A DNA stretch of 64,000 nucleotides from contig CM021321.1 of the NCBI GenBank assembly GCA_010645155.1, positions 1,171,986 through 1,235,985 of the forward strand, written 5' to 3'. Positions 12,513-24,185 of the stretch are shown one piece after another. This DNA comes from Tigriopus japonicus. Lineage: Eukaryota; Arthropoda; Copepoda; Harpacticoida; Harpacticidae. The notes under the pieces were generated by a model that did no database searches, was not told the origin of the DNA, and saw nothing but the letters and a program-made list of their open reading frames with translations. Made by a program: the position numbers and the translations under genes. Numbering within the stretch: the stretch's first letter is position 1; every line of letters starts with the position of its first letter.

Positions 12513-15419
12513 TTAATGTGGTGGGTCCTCGTGTCGTTGTGGGTTCCACGCAGATTCCCACGCAAAAGGATGGAGACGAACTACTACACGTCCTTCCGTG
12601 AGGCCTATTGGAACAGGTCCATAAGTTTTGGAATCCAATGACCTGGCCTTGTTATCACCTTCCAGCCAGACGTGTCCTTGAGGTATTCGCTTTTCCTTTT
12701 CCACAGGATTAATTTCACCGGGTAAGGCTGAAACAATCAAGGCACCCAAAAACATGAGGACATTAGAAAGAACAAAGCATGGCATGGGATTGTGTTGTAT
12801 AGACTTGTACTTCAATTTTTCACGTTAATCAAGATCATTTCCAAATTAAAAATCAAATTTCAATGTTCATTTGACAAGAATACACGGAAGATTTGAGTGA
12901 TTTCTACAAAAATCTTTTCGCCAGCGAATGAAACACGGGAAAAGGGCTTGTTCGGCAAGAACAGGTGTCTCGCGGGAATTTGGGCAATTTAAGGGGTTTC
13001 TCATTTTACAAATCGCCCTTAAGACTCAGATGCTCAAAACAGGCAGCTTTTTGCCTGTTCACCACAACGTTTGCACGTTGAAGATCCTTCACAACACCCA
13101 GATAGGTTGTTGAGCAAGTTAAGACACATTAGCTGCATTTTGCAAGAATATCCATAATGCATTGTTTTTGCTCAAGGATAAAGAAGCCACTTGAAAAGGT
13201 CATTGCTCCATTTTAATGGAAACAGGTAGAATGCACAAAATTTCGTTGAAAGTCTTTATGGTTTTGACGTTAAACGATTCAAATTGATTTTTCTGCATTA
13301 CTTACACCTGTATTTAAAGTAGCCATTGTATCTTTTGTTGAGAAACGTTTCATGCAGGAACGAACAAATTGAACAAATGAATTGTGTGACATAAAAAATG
13401 TCCAAATTTTCAATGCTACCTAATTTACACGAGAGGCCGATCTGTAAAATGAGAAACCCCTTAAACTTCTCAAATCCTCACGAGCCACCTAGCCTTGCCG
13501 AACAAGCCTTCTTTCTTGTTTCAAATCCGCCGGTGAAATTTGAAAAAGATAGTTATTGCCATGCTTAATGAAAAATAAAAACGCGACCAACTTTTTGTTG
13601 TTGAGTGATAACTACCTTAACCATTGATTAAGTAACATACAATACAAGGTTTCTAAGATAGAAACAAGGCATGGAAAATTCTTGAATGTATCCCTTTTTA
13701 TGTTATGTTGAATCATGGACATCACGAATTTCTAATTATGATAAAAGACGTGACAACAATGCTCGGATTTAAGCACTTCTCATTATATTTTTTATTACAA
13801 ACACTGCTTGAATGTTCATTTTTAACTAAACACTACAAGGTGTCCCATTTAAATCGAGACAAAAAGTTTCTCATCATCGGTAAGAACAGTTCGTCCACCA
13901 AAGTTACTTCGAAGAAGTTTTTTATAATTTCTGGGGGAAGAATGAATGTCCTCATTCACTTCCAGGCCTTAATCGTATGAGCTTTTCCATTTAGTCCATT
14001 TTGGAGAGGAAGGTTTTTACTACCTTCCCTGCCAAAGTCAATGCGTTAAGGGCCCAACTGATCGGGTTCGCGCTTTTGCTGAGGCTGCAGTTGGTAAATT
14101 CAAGGCCGTTGTGAAGACTTAAGGCGGCCATTTAATAATAATAATGAGCTTTTGTTTTCCAACGTGCGGCATGTGAATGCGATTCTGTTATGACGTAACG
14201 AAACTTTTGGTTCAATAAAAAATGTGTGAGTTATGAATAACACCCTATCATTCCAAAACCGAGCCTCAGTTTAGAACAAGGGTAGGCAACCGGTGGGCCG
14301 TGGCCAACATGGCTCTACGGTGGTATTTAGTGGGCCCGGGAGTCAGAACATAGGTCTGTACTCGTGGGCCCAGAGCTCTTTGATCGTTAAATAGTGGGCC
14401 CCTGAACCTAACAACGTCTATTTGGTGGGCCCCTAATAACATGTTATCAAATTTGGTGGGCCTTGACCCAAAAGTGATTGCCGACCCCTGATTTAGAAGG
14501 TACATCGCGTTAAGTTCATTTATTCCTTGAAATCTTGACATTAAAATGCAAAATAATTTCTCTGATGAAGATTGCGCCTCACTTTTTAGCAGGCCTGTGC
14601 AATTAAAAACCAATGAATACTTCACAAAATAATTTTACTACCAACTTCATGGAAATTCTAAATAGAAATTGATTTAGTTCTTTAACTCAAATACGGCAAG
14701 GATCTGCTGGAGTGTTGTTGATTGAATTAATTCAAAATTTACAAAGTGTGAATGAATAATTTCAAGGTTTCTTTTCAGGGTAAACGACCAGCTACCTACA
14801 TTCCTTTTAATTCACCATTACGTAATTGTGCTACATTTCAAATTAGTTAGAGTTAGTAGTGGCTTTAAAATGTCAAAAGAATGGCGGAATGTAGAAAACA
14901 TTGTGTTGGCCTCCTTTCATCCAATCGAACATGATTGATAAACGCATTCTCATGATACCATCTCCCTTCGTCCTTTTTAAGTAGGATATAACAAAATAGG
15001 TCGAGTGTTGGGTGAATTAATTTAAATAGCTCAATCATATTATAGTATAGTCTAAATAGCCATGCTCAAGCATTGCCTCTAGAGTTTTTTTCGCGAACTG
15101 ATAGAATTATTGCTTGCTGTTAACATCCGACCTATTGTTAGTGCTTAGGAGTTTAGTAAAAGGAAATTACTCACTCACCGTGGACACGTTTGCAAATTCG
15201 GGTCTGAGGGCTATTGGGATGCTTGAGAATAAGAACATCACCCCGTTCCAGGTCACCACACCAAGGCCATTGTTGAATCACCACTAGTTGACCATGACGA
15301 AATGTAGGTTCCATGGAATCCTCTGCTAATAAATAAACACTGCCAAAAGTTGAGGAACCCGTGTATACAACACAGCCAAACACAACGGTCTTTCTTAAAG
15401 CGGTCAAAATTTTAGGCAT
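12513..15419 (-). CDS. IMMP1L: Mitochondrial inner membrane protease subunit 1-like (S26 signal peptidase family)
   Basis: Two exons, 15419-15179 and 12727-12513, joined in phase 1, give 151 residues (human IMMP1L is 166). The family catalyses removal of sorting signals from intermembrane-space proteins at the inner membrane. Visible signatures: an N-terminal hydrophobic stretch, the catalytic-serine box SMEPT (Ser about 35), the lysine box RGDVLILKHP (Lys about 66), and the C-terminal GHVWLEGDN plus DS..YGPVPIGL block in exon 2. The spacing between serine and lysine is shorter than in the human protein, consistent with a smaller loop. The 2.45 kb intron contains a long-TIR MITE and an hAT MITE. 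It lies about 400 bases downstream of PEX16 on the same strand. Confidence 0.88.
12915..13539. mobile_element. MITE-like element with about 100-base imperfect inverted ends
   Basis: The left end (12915-13015) and the reverse complement of the right end (13436-13539) align: both contain GGCTTGTTCGGCAAG and AAGGGGTTTCTCATTTTACA in the same order and spacing. The interior has no transposase. It sits inside the IMMP1L intron. The exact termini and target-site duplication could not be fixed by eye. Confidence 0.6.
14277..14490. mobile_element. hAT-type MITE, 214 bases
   Basis: The ends are CAAGGGTAGGCAACC and, on the other strand, CAGGGGTCGGCAATC, which is hAT-like. The flanks GTTTAGAA (14269-14276) and ATTTAGAA (14491-14498) form an 8-base target-site duplication with one mismatch, the hallmark length for hAT. 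The interior carries repeated GTGGGCC motifs and no open frame. Confidence 0.75.
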
Positions 15420-15814
15420 TATCCTGGGAACTGAGGGACGAAATAGACCATTTGATAAATTGGCTCTTTCATACTATTTAAAATTGTGCTTGGGCCTGTA
15501 CAAAACGATTTGGATCTTGGATGTTTGGACAAACAATCAGCTGTCGGCATTAAAGTAGTTGTTTCTTGTTCCGGAAAATGAAGTGTTTCAGCTGAAAATC
15601 TTCGCATTTTTGCATTGATTACGACTGTGCACACTTTCAAATGATCCGTGAGTGTAAAACTCAAATAGGTCTTTCAATTTTGTCTGATCTTCCGCTATAT
15701 TTTATATAAATCTGCTCAAAGACATAAACGGCAATTGATGACCTAGGTTGTGTGGTGATGATTTGTCAAGTTTCGCGAAGTTTGCTCAAGAATGTCCATC
15801 GCGAAAATTCTTGT

Positions 15815-17065
15815 TCATTTTGCCCACAAGTAAGCGTAAATATTCCTGTAGTGTGGCAATTTTGTCAAGATAAATTCAATCAGCATTCCTGTGAAGGGAA
15901 TTTTCTTCTTGGCACATATCAAAACTGTGAGCACGCATTGCTTGGTAAAATTGTCATAGAACGGGGATCTCATAAGATAAATGGCCAAGTTGTTCCGCCT
16001 TCTGTTCAATTCTTTGGTTTCCCATTCGTTAAACTGGCGGTGGTTCTCTTTTTGGTGTGAAAACATTTGACTGAAAAAAAAGATGATTGTAAGATCACGT
16101 TGTATCCTGGCTTTAAAACTAAATGATACCCACCTAGTCACGTCCAATCCCAAGGCCAAAACCCAAGGTTTCCAAGAACGGTGTCCGCATACTTTAAGAG
16201 CGGAGAGGTAAGCTAAAGGCTCTGTAATGTAAACGATTTCACCCAAAATCTGGAATTTCCCCAGAGGTTTTGATTGCACGTAGAGGGCATTCGCTTGATC
16301 TTGAATATCCCAAGTGCGGCACGCTTGGCGACCTTCTGCAATCATATAAAGTTTGTACAAATAAGGTGAACAAGCATTGGAATTTAAAACCGAACGAGAT
16401 AAATAAATACCTGTGTCAAGTCGGCGAATAATTTTGCCCGATTTCAATTTTGAAAATTGATAATTCGGTTGCGAGTTTTGATTGCCGTCACGTATGAGGG
16501 GATCTATTGTAGGATATTTGAGCATTTGATGACGCTTATAGAGTAGCAGCCCTCGCATAGTTGTCCTAGGTGGTGAATATAAGGATATTTATTATTTAAA
16601 GTATGACTTGAACTTGTACCTATGACTAAACACATACTTTAATATTTGAACAGTTACGATGATTGCCCATTTTCCAACTGGACCACCAATGATCTGACCT
16701 GATAGCTCTAAAATTGCTTCACTGGTCTCAATGAAGCCCAGAAAACACTCTATTTTCGAATGCTCAAATCCAACGGCGATGGCGTTGGCCTTTTCGAAAG
16801 CTCTGTCATTGATGAATTTGATTAATGCTCCACTTTGTTGCACGATCTCGCTCAAGAGCAAGGCATTTTTAGATCGTCCGAAATAAACTAAAATGAAACG
16901 AATCATGAGTAAGTTAAAATGATGTGGTGTCAAATAAAATGACGTTTAAAAGAAATCTATCTTACACGTGAAAAAGTACGATACCCATTTGATCCCATTT
17001 TCTACGTCGGTAACTTTGTCCGGATTGGTTCGAATCCATTCCAAGTACTGCTTCCAGGCCTCCAT
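15815..17065 (-). CDS. PEX16: Peroxisomal membrane protein PEX16
   Basis: Five exons in coherent phase: 17065-16966, 16887-16620, 16565-16411, 16335-16134, 16070-15815; 326 residues against 336 in human. PEX16 is a membrane receptor that helps PEX3 and other membrane proteins reach the ER or peroxisome. Diagnostic blocks: the N-terminal WIRTNPD region, GRSKNALLLSEIV, then GHRSWKPWVLALGLDVT (residues about 215-235), LMRSPFYDNFT, and the C-terminal LPHYRNIYAYLW ending four residues from the stop. Introns 3 and 4 are only 75 and 63 bases, are multiples of three and contain no in-frame stop, so a naive reading runs straight through them. Comparison with the family shows both are spliced out. The neighbours IMMP1L and the LIM gene are on the same strand. 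Confidence 0.92.
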
Positions 17066-17365
17066 TACGGTGTCAAAGGTTGTTCATTTCACAAGAAGAT
17101 TGAAAAAGTATATTTACTTTTCTAGTTTGGACACTGGAAGGCAAGAGCTGGAATACATGAACTGTTATTAGTTGGTCAGGTTGAAGGTAGACGCTGTCGC
17201 CAAACCTGTTGGGAGACTTGGGAGATAGTCGGAGAAGATAACAGTGTTTGATTTTTGTTCAAGAGAATTGCTTTAAGATTGATGCAAAGTCAGTAATGAA
17301 CATTGATCATTTTTATTGCTCGGAAGTTAAGTTGAACATTGTTAGGAGGATAATGGTATAATCAA

Positions 17366-17371
17366 TTTATT
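17366..17371 (-). promoter_or_regulatory. Polyadenylation signal of the LIM gene
   Basis: AATAAA on the minus strand about 50 bases past the LIM gene stop and before the PEX16 start codon, which is the expected place. Confidence 0.6.
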
Positions 17372-17423
17372 CGTATACAATACATTATGGTTAACCGATG
17401 GTTAATGCTTTCATAGTAATTGG

Positions 17424-20400
17424 TTAGAAAAATTCCTTGAAATGATAGTCTAATTTTGTTTCGTTGCCGCCAGCAGTGAGTGCTGGAATGCTTCCAAATC
17501 CACCGTAACCATAGCCATGAAGGCCGTATCGTCTACTGTAGCAATGCTGGCAATAAATTTCTCTATTGGGCCCATCATTGGCTTTGGTCGAATCCAGGCT
17601 GACATGACAGTCTGCGCACGAAAAACAGGTCTTGTGAAACAGGCCGTGGGACACAATCATTTTTTCTGCTTGAAACACCTGTAAACAAGGAGGAAAAGAA
17701 GAAACAACAATCCCTCTAAAAGCTTAACTTTTCAAGTAATTCGTCTCACCTTTCCACTGCAACGTATGCAAGCATCTGCAGGGGTGTCAGACTTGATTAT
17801 GTTAGTGGCGTTAGTTGTATTCAAAGTCGTGTATCGCATATTGGAGTTGGCATTTTGATCCACCCAAGCATTGGATTGAACTCCTCGATATGAAGCGCAC
17901 CCGAAATTTCTGGCATAGCATCCTTGGCAGTAAATATCCTACAGAAGAAGATGAAAGCCAAAATTAAGCTTAGCAATCAAAGATAAGGTACATTCATGAA
18001 TTATTGAATATACTTTGTCGGGGCCTCCAAAAACTGTGGTCAAGTCGAGATGCCTGTCGCAAGCTCGACACGAAGCACAAGATTTGTGGAAAACAATTCC
18101 ATTGCACGTCAGCTCTTCATTGGCAAAGACGCCTCCACCGCACCGATGACAAGCTTTTCGGGGGTCGATAGGCTTTGTTTTGCTCAAATTCAACGACTTC
18201 TGAGCATCGGATTCATTGAATATACGAACGGTCGGTCCATATTTCTTTTGGTAGCAGTTTTTGCAATACAGTTCGCCGTAATTGGGGCCATCACAGGCCA
18301 GTTGAGAATCCAAGGCCCTTTTACAGGTATCGCAAGCAAAACATTTTTTATGGAATAAGCCTTTGTTGGACACCATCTTTTCTGCTTCAAAGACCTTTCC
18401 CTGGCATTTAGGACAAGCACTTCGATCCCCTTGAGGAGCCATGATTGATGTGGTATCCACATTTGCCCTAGCCAAAGCATCCTCTTCGTCATCATAATAT
18501 CCTGAAGTGTGACGAGACCTTGATCCTGCTCGGGATCGAGAGCGACCTCGACGACTTAGAACTCCAAATTCCTCTTTGTAGCAAAGTTGACAATAGATCT
18601 CTCCATCTCCCCCACAATAGGCACTTGATTGGTCTAAGTTTCCATTACATTTGCGACATTTAGCGCATGCTGGATGATAATTTCCTGCAGATGTGGCTAC
18701 TTTTTCGGCCTCAAACACTTTTCCAAAGCATCGAGGACATCTAAACTGATCTCCTTCATTTGCAATGATAGTCTTGGTGTTGACTCTTCCATCTGCCGAA
18801 GTTGATTTCCCGATCACCCCGAAGTATTCCGAGTAGCATTGCTGACAGTATATGTCATTTTGAGCTTCGTTTAAGGTGAAAGCATCTAATTGGCGTTTGC
18901 AATGGCCACAGAATAGGCATTGTCGATGGAATACACCAGCCCTGAAATCGAGAAGCACAAGCGTGTTAGTAAGGGGGTCAAGATTCATTTGACAAAACTG
19001 ATAACAGTCTAAACTTACTTTGACAAAACCTTGTCCACGTCGAAGACCTGCTTTTGGCATTTGGGACATCCATTTCGAGGATTAAGAGTGGTTGGCATGG
19101 TTCTGGCGTCGCAAAACATGTTTCTTCCACCAGTGAAGTACTCGCGAACATAGCAAGTCTTGCAATACACCTCCTCATTGGGTCCTTCCATGCAATTGGA
19201 ATAATCCAAGAGATGGTTGCAGAGAGCACAAGCAAAGCAATGTTTATGGTACCATCTATCCCTCGAAGTCATCTTCTCAGCTTCGTAGACTTTGCCTTGA
19301 CACCTCGGGCATCCATGAGGATCTCCTGGCATAGCTGGCAAGATGTTACGAGGTCTAGCAATATTGGCTTGAGATCTCTCTGCCTGGAGTTGGGCCTTAT
19401 AGCAACTGTTGCAATAGGCATCACCATTAGTCCCAATAGCGCATCTCATGCTATCAAGCTTAGTGTGGCAGACCTGACAGTTGAAGCAACCTTGATGAAA
19501 CCAAACCTTATCCCCTGCAACGACTTTCTCGGCTTCAAAGACCACGCCATGGCATCGGGGACATCCAATCTCTGTTCCAGCAGCACGGATCAATCCAGTA
19601 TCAGAGAATGGCAGAGGTTTTGTTCCTAAGGAGAGCCAAACGTGGGTTATGGTGCGGGTTACTCGTGGGTCAATAAGACCAAATACCTTCGCCAAAGTTC
19701 TTGATAAAGCAAGTCTTGCAATAAATTTCATTATCTGGAGCCTCATATCCATAAACCAGGGTTGAGGTCAATGTGGACTTGCAACCATTGCATCGGAAGC
19801 ATTGCTTGTGCCAAACAGCAGACTTGGAAAACACCTTTTCCAAATCATACACCTTTCCTTGACACTTGTGACAACTATTTGGATCACCTGGAACCTTAAC
19901 CAACGATGTGTCAACATTTTGACATGGCCTCAGGTGGATATTAGCTTTCTCATCCAACCAACGATTTCCGTGGGCTCCTCGATAGCCCGCTCCTCCAAAT
20001 TTGCGACTGTAGCAACCCTATATTCTTTTTAACATTAGAGCATTTCTTTACAACGAAAAAAACCGGCTTACCTCGCAGTAAATTTCTCCGTCTGATCCAC
20101 AACACAAAGAACAGGCATCAAGCTTGTGATTACAACTTCGGCATGTGGCACAACGGATATGGAACACGCTATTGTTGGCCTTCAATTTTTCAGCTTCAAA
20201 CACAGCTCCATGACATCTTGGGCATCCTGTACAATCAAACATATTTGAATTCACGCCCTAAAACGGCATTACCTCGAACTAACCGTTCATTCCTTGAGCT
20301 TGAATGACGGCTGTGTCCAATGTCCCCATTGATTTGGCTCTTGATCTGTGTCCAAACCTATATGATATTTCAATAATTAGATTGACTTGTAACCAATATT

Positions 20401-21678
20401 GATAGTCTAGTGTTTGGTATTTGATTGTAACCAATATTGATAGTCTAGTGTTTGGTATTTGATAAACTTACGTGACGGAATAGCAACCAGAACAGTAAAC
20501 TTCTCCATCAGGGCCGTCATTGAAGGACGATGCATCCAATTTGTGTCGACATTTATTACAAGATAAACAAGTGACGTGAAACCAGTGCTCTCTGGCAGCT
20601 ATCTTCTCAGCCTCAAAAACCACTCCTTGGCATCGTGGACAAGTTTCGCGGCTGGTACCTCCCTTAATGATGGACGTGTTACCAGGTCCAACGGATTTTG
20701 ATCTCATGTCAAAATTTTGATGATAGCATGCCTTGCAAAATATTTCCCTCTGGAAAAGTGGGTGTGAAAGAAAATTAGCTACTATTCCTAAACCCTCTTC
20801 CACCCCTAAAAAAATCAATTGTCACTTACCTGGTGACTCACGCAGTTGTAGTGGTCAATTGGTCGAGTGCATATTTTACACGAGAAGCATGGTATATGAT
20901 AAACACCATGTCCGACCATCATCTTTTCCGCTTCGAAAACCTTTCCGAAACATCTTGGGCAGCAATCATTGTCTTGAGGACCAGCACGGATTTTGGACGT
21001 GCTTTGAGGGTCCATGGGAAGGGGTGTATGCCAGATTTTCGGATAGCATACTTTGCAATAAACCTCATTGTCAAATCCAACAAACACCTTTCGTGATTTA
21101 ATAATATTTCAATTATGCAAATTTTCGAAGAAATTGTGGATTATTCTTACTTGAAGTTTATCGTCTTGTGGCCTCTTGCACTTGACGCATGTAAAACATT
21201 TCCTGTGATAGGTGAGCCCTTTTTCAACAACTTTCTCGGCTTCAAAAACTGTACCCTTGCATCTTGGACAGCACTTTGAGCTAGCACCGCTATTTCCTTT
21301 GATGATAGTGGTGTCAGGATAAGTTTGAGGTCTCTCGTGTCTAGAATGCATTACCCATCTTAATCCTAAGATACATCCTAGGACATACGTTTCACAATAA
21401 ATCTTACCGAGTGACTTCAGAATAGCAATGCTTGCAAAACAAGAACCCTTGGTGGACATTGCAATTTGATGGGTTTAAAAACTTGTTACAGAAGCAGCAT
21501 TTGAAGCACCGCTTATGCCATCGGTTGTTGCCTAGAGAGGAGATTTAATTAGCTAGGATCAATTAATTTAGCACCTAAATGTCTGCTTACCAGCTAAAAG
21601 CGCTTCAGCTTGATAAACTTCGATGCCACAATTGGGACAGAGCCCCTCTTCGGCTTCCAATCTGAATTCCTGTACCAT
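17424..21678 (-). CDS. 13-LIM-domain muscle LIM protein (CRP/Mlp84B type)
   Basis: Twelve exons with consistent phases (21678-21591, 21531-21408, 21340-21151, 21087-20830, 20749-20472, 20357-20284, 20226-20072, 20017-19687, 19625-19019, 18941-18014, 17938-17750, 17678-17424) give about 1158 residues made almost wholly of LIM zinc-binding modules. I count 13 complete domains; each starts with a CPRCxGxVFEAEK-like motif and ends with a YCxxCY-like motif, and all the Cys/His ligands are present. This start motif is that of CRP and Drosophila Mlp84B LIM domains, which dock on actinin and titin-like proteins at muscle Z-discs. Linkers are about 20-45 residues. A short Arg/Ser-rich stretch (about residues 832-850) followed by an acidic patch separates LIM10 and LIM11. 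There are no other domains. The start codon at 21678 is the first in-frame ATG before LIM1. Mlp84B has five LIM domains and vertebrate CRPs have two. I infer a sarcomeric or cytoskeletal scaffold. Confidence 0.88.
20387..20462. repeat. Perfect 38-base tandem duplication
   Basis: Two identical 38-base copies beginning TTGTAACCAATATTGATAG lie directly head to tail in the LIM gene intron after exon 5, ending a few bases before the donor of that exon (minus-strand sense). Confidence 0.9.
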
Positions 21679-24185
21679 TTTTATGTGCAGTAAATCATGG
21701 AAGTGATCTTGAATTAGATCCTTGGACAAATGAGATTCACACTCTTCAATAGTTGACTACGAGTCTAAAACTAACAAAAGGTAGTACCTCTGACAATATT
21801 GTACTAGTGATGAATCATCGAGCTTAAAATCACCAATATGCACCCTACCGAAACCCTACCGAAACCCTACCGAAACTTGTTCAAAGCAGACAATTATCCC
21901 CCTCCCCATCCTCCTCTGAATTTCTGTTCATTTAAGATACGACTTAGATGTTCGTCTATGAAATTTTAATATAATGCTTATATTTTCTCTGGTGGTGCTC
22001 CAAGAGCTTTGAATTCCCTCTTGGGTTTCAGTAGAGTACTGGAACGACTTTTCTTGGTGTTTCAACTTAAGTTTGAACCCCTGAATAGAATGGGTCAAAA
22101 AATGTGGCTTATTATATTTGTCTGACCATCGAAGATTGATTTCAGTGTCTTGCAATAGTACTTTGTGTTTCTTTAGTTCATGACATGTTCCCAATGTTGC
22201 ATCACCCCGTCATGTCCTCAGTGAAAGCAGGCCCAAGATTTGTGAGGTCGTGTCAGAAAAGAAATGGGAGCGGTGATACTCGATCTTGGGCCAAGAACAA
22301 TTTTGGAGTTGAGACACAACATCTAGGGTGTCTAATGAATAATCTTGTGGATCAACTTCTGAGTTGAACACATTGTCCTTGAAGTTGTTTGTGTTTTGAA
22401 ACATCCAGTGAAACTAAAATACTGTCGCAAAGAACTGAGGGACGCTCAAGGTGTACACCTCTTAGAAAGTGGAAAGCAAGATCACTCCAAGGAATGTTCA
22501 ATATGAAATGACATAATCAACCCAAAACAGAAATCTTTCACTGCACGCGTCGATTTCGTAACCTCGGGAATAATAGTTGCTTATCAAAAAAAAAACACCA
22601 GAATTTGCAATTTCATATATTTCATGGATAATGATAATAATGTAGTAGGTATGATGTTGTTTGTACCAGATCGAGGTCAAATACTTGAATGGTTAATAAT
22701 ATTATGGACGAAGAAGGCAAGAGAGGAATTCCGTTGGGAGACTTCATCAATTGAGTTTTAGGCTCGAATGAAGTCGATAAGTTGATCTGATTCACTGACT
22801 GTCTCGTGTTGGTTGGCGTCCGATTTTTCTGGAAGAAAGTAATAAATCATGTTTTGATTAGGTTTCAATAATAAAAGTAAATTATTTCGGGGTGGAACAA
22901 CTTCATTCAGTAACGAGAACAGCTAGTGATTAACTACGTGTTTCGAGCTTCAAAAACATCTCTCAAAATTTGGGATTTCGAAATTTGAAGGTCGGAACAA
23001 ATTTTCTGTAGAACATTGGCTTGGGTTATGTATAGTCTTGTGCCAAGCTTCAGGCACGCCCATAACACATTGTGGTACACAAAGAATACTAATCATTAAA
23101 ATATACACGAGGACCACTGTTTAATGACAGTCCCATTAACGGCACAATTCTGTAAACACAAAACACATGTTTTTGGCCAGGCATTGAAAAAAATAGCAAC
23201 TCTGCGAGGGGCAGGGAGATCAACGTCAAGCCTACATATTTAATTTATGCAATTTCACGCAAAGCACACTAAACCATGACTCAAGCTAGTGTAAAAAACC
23301 TTAGCTATGTTTTTGTCTAAGGCGTCTCCGTTCTTACCTAATATACTTTTCCTTATCAATACCTTTTCTACTAATGATTTAAGAAGGGTTCAATCTTAGA
23401 CGACAGCATGGAACGAACGAACCTTCTAAATCGACAGTTTATGAAAAACTTGCAGTAAAACTAAGATTATTTTGAACTATAGCAAGCTTATTATTTTTGG
23501 GGGAAAATCTCTCGGTAAGACAAAAGATCAAAATCCGAATGTTCAAATCTAAAATGTTCAAGCATAATTAATTAATTATCCCTGCTAAAAGATGATTGTT
23601 CTGATCTTTCCTTAAAAGATTTTGGCCATGTGTTAGTACAAAACCAACAATCGACGCAGATGCCAAGAGATTGTGACTATTAAACTAGTGCTTTGACGAC
23701 TCAAATTCAAAGTGATTTCAGGCTTGTATGAAATGAGTGATGGTGGCAAAAAGTAAGCACACCAAAAAGCTGAAAGTGAGCAAGTGACAATTGTCTATTG
23801 CATAGGTTATGTTGGATTTTATTTCTAGGGTTCGAGGAGTCGGGATGTGTTTGTTATTTGTACAATTTGATATATCTGTCTTCAGAAGAGTCCTCATTTC
23901 TGAGAGTGGTCTACCAGTGAGGCTTAAACGGTCGGTGGTGGGTGGTGTGATAATACAAGGTAGTCTAATTTCGAGCAATAACTCAATCTCAACCGTGAAC
24001 GACAATGCACTCCAACCGTTGGAGCCTTAGGCTTAAAATATATACTGTAGATCGAGCTTTCCCTATGGAGCTCTTTCTGTGCGTTCATCAACAACAGCTT
24101 GTTCTAGCAAAAAATAGTTCATGTGGTGGCAAACCTGGATGGGGAATGGCATGGCATGAGACCCGTTGGTTGAACGGGATCAAAA
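21679..24185. other. Intergenic region between the ZDHHC and LIM genes
   Basis: No coding exon supported. It should contain the LIM gene promoter and 5' untranslated region and the 3' end of the ZDHHC gene. The only pattern I saw is three perfect copies of the 11-mer ACCCTACCGAA at 21842-21874. Confidence 0.5.
21842..21874. repeat. Three copies of an 11-base repeat
   Basis: ACCCTACCGAA repeated three times in tandem, about 165 bases upstream of the LIM gene start codon. It could be a chance minisatellite or a cluster of regulatory sites. Confidence 0.8.

Noticed and set aside
17025..17045. GGTTCGAATCC, a tRNA B-box-like sequence
   Set aside because: It is antisense coding sequence of PEX16 exon 1 (WIRTN) and has no A box.
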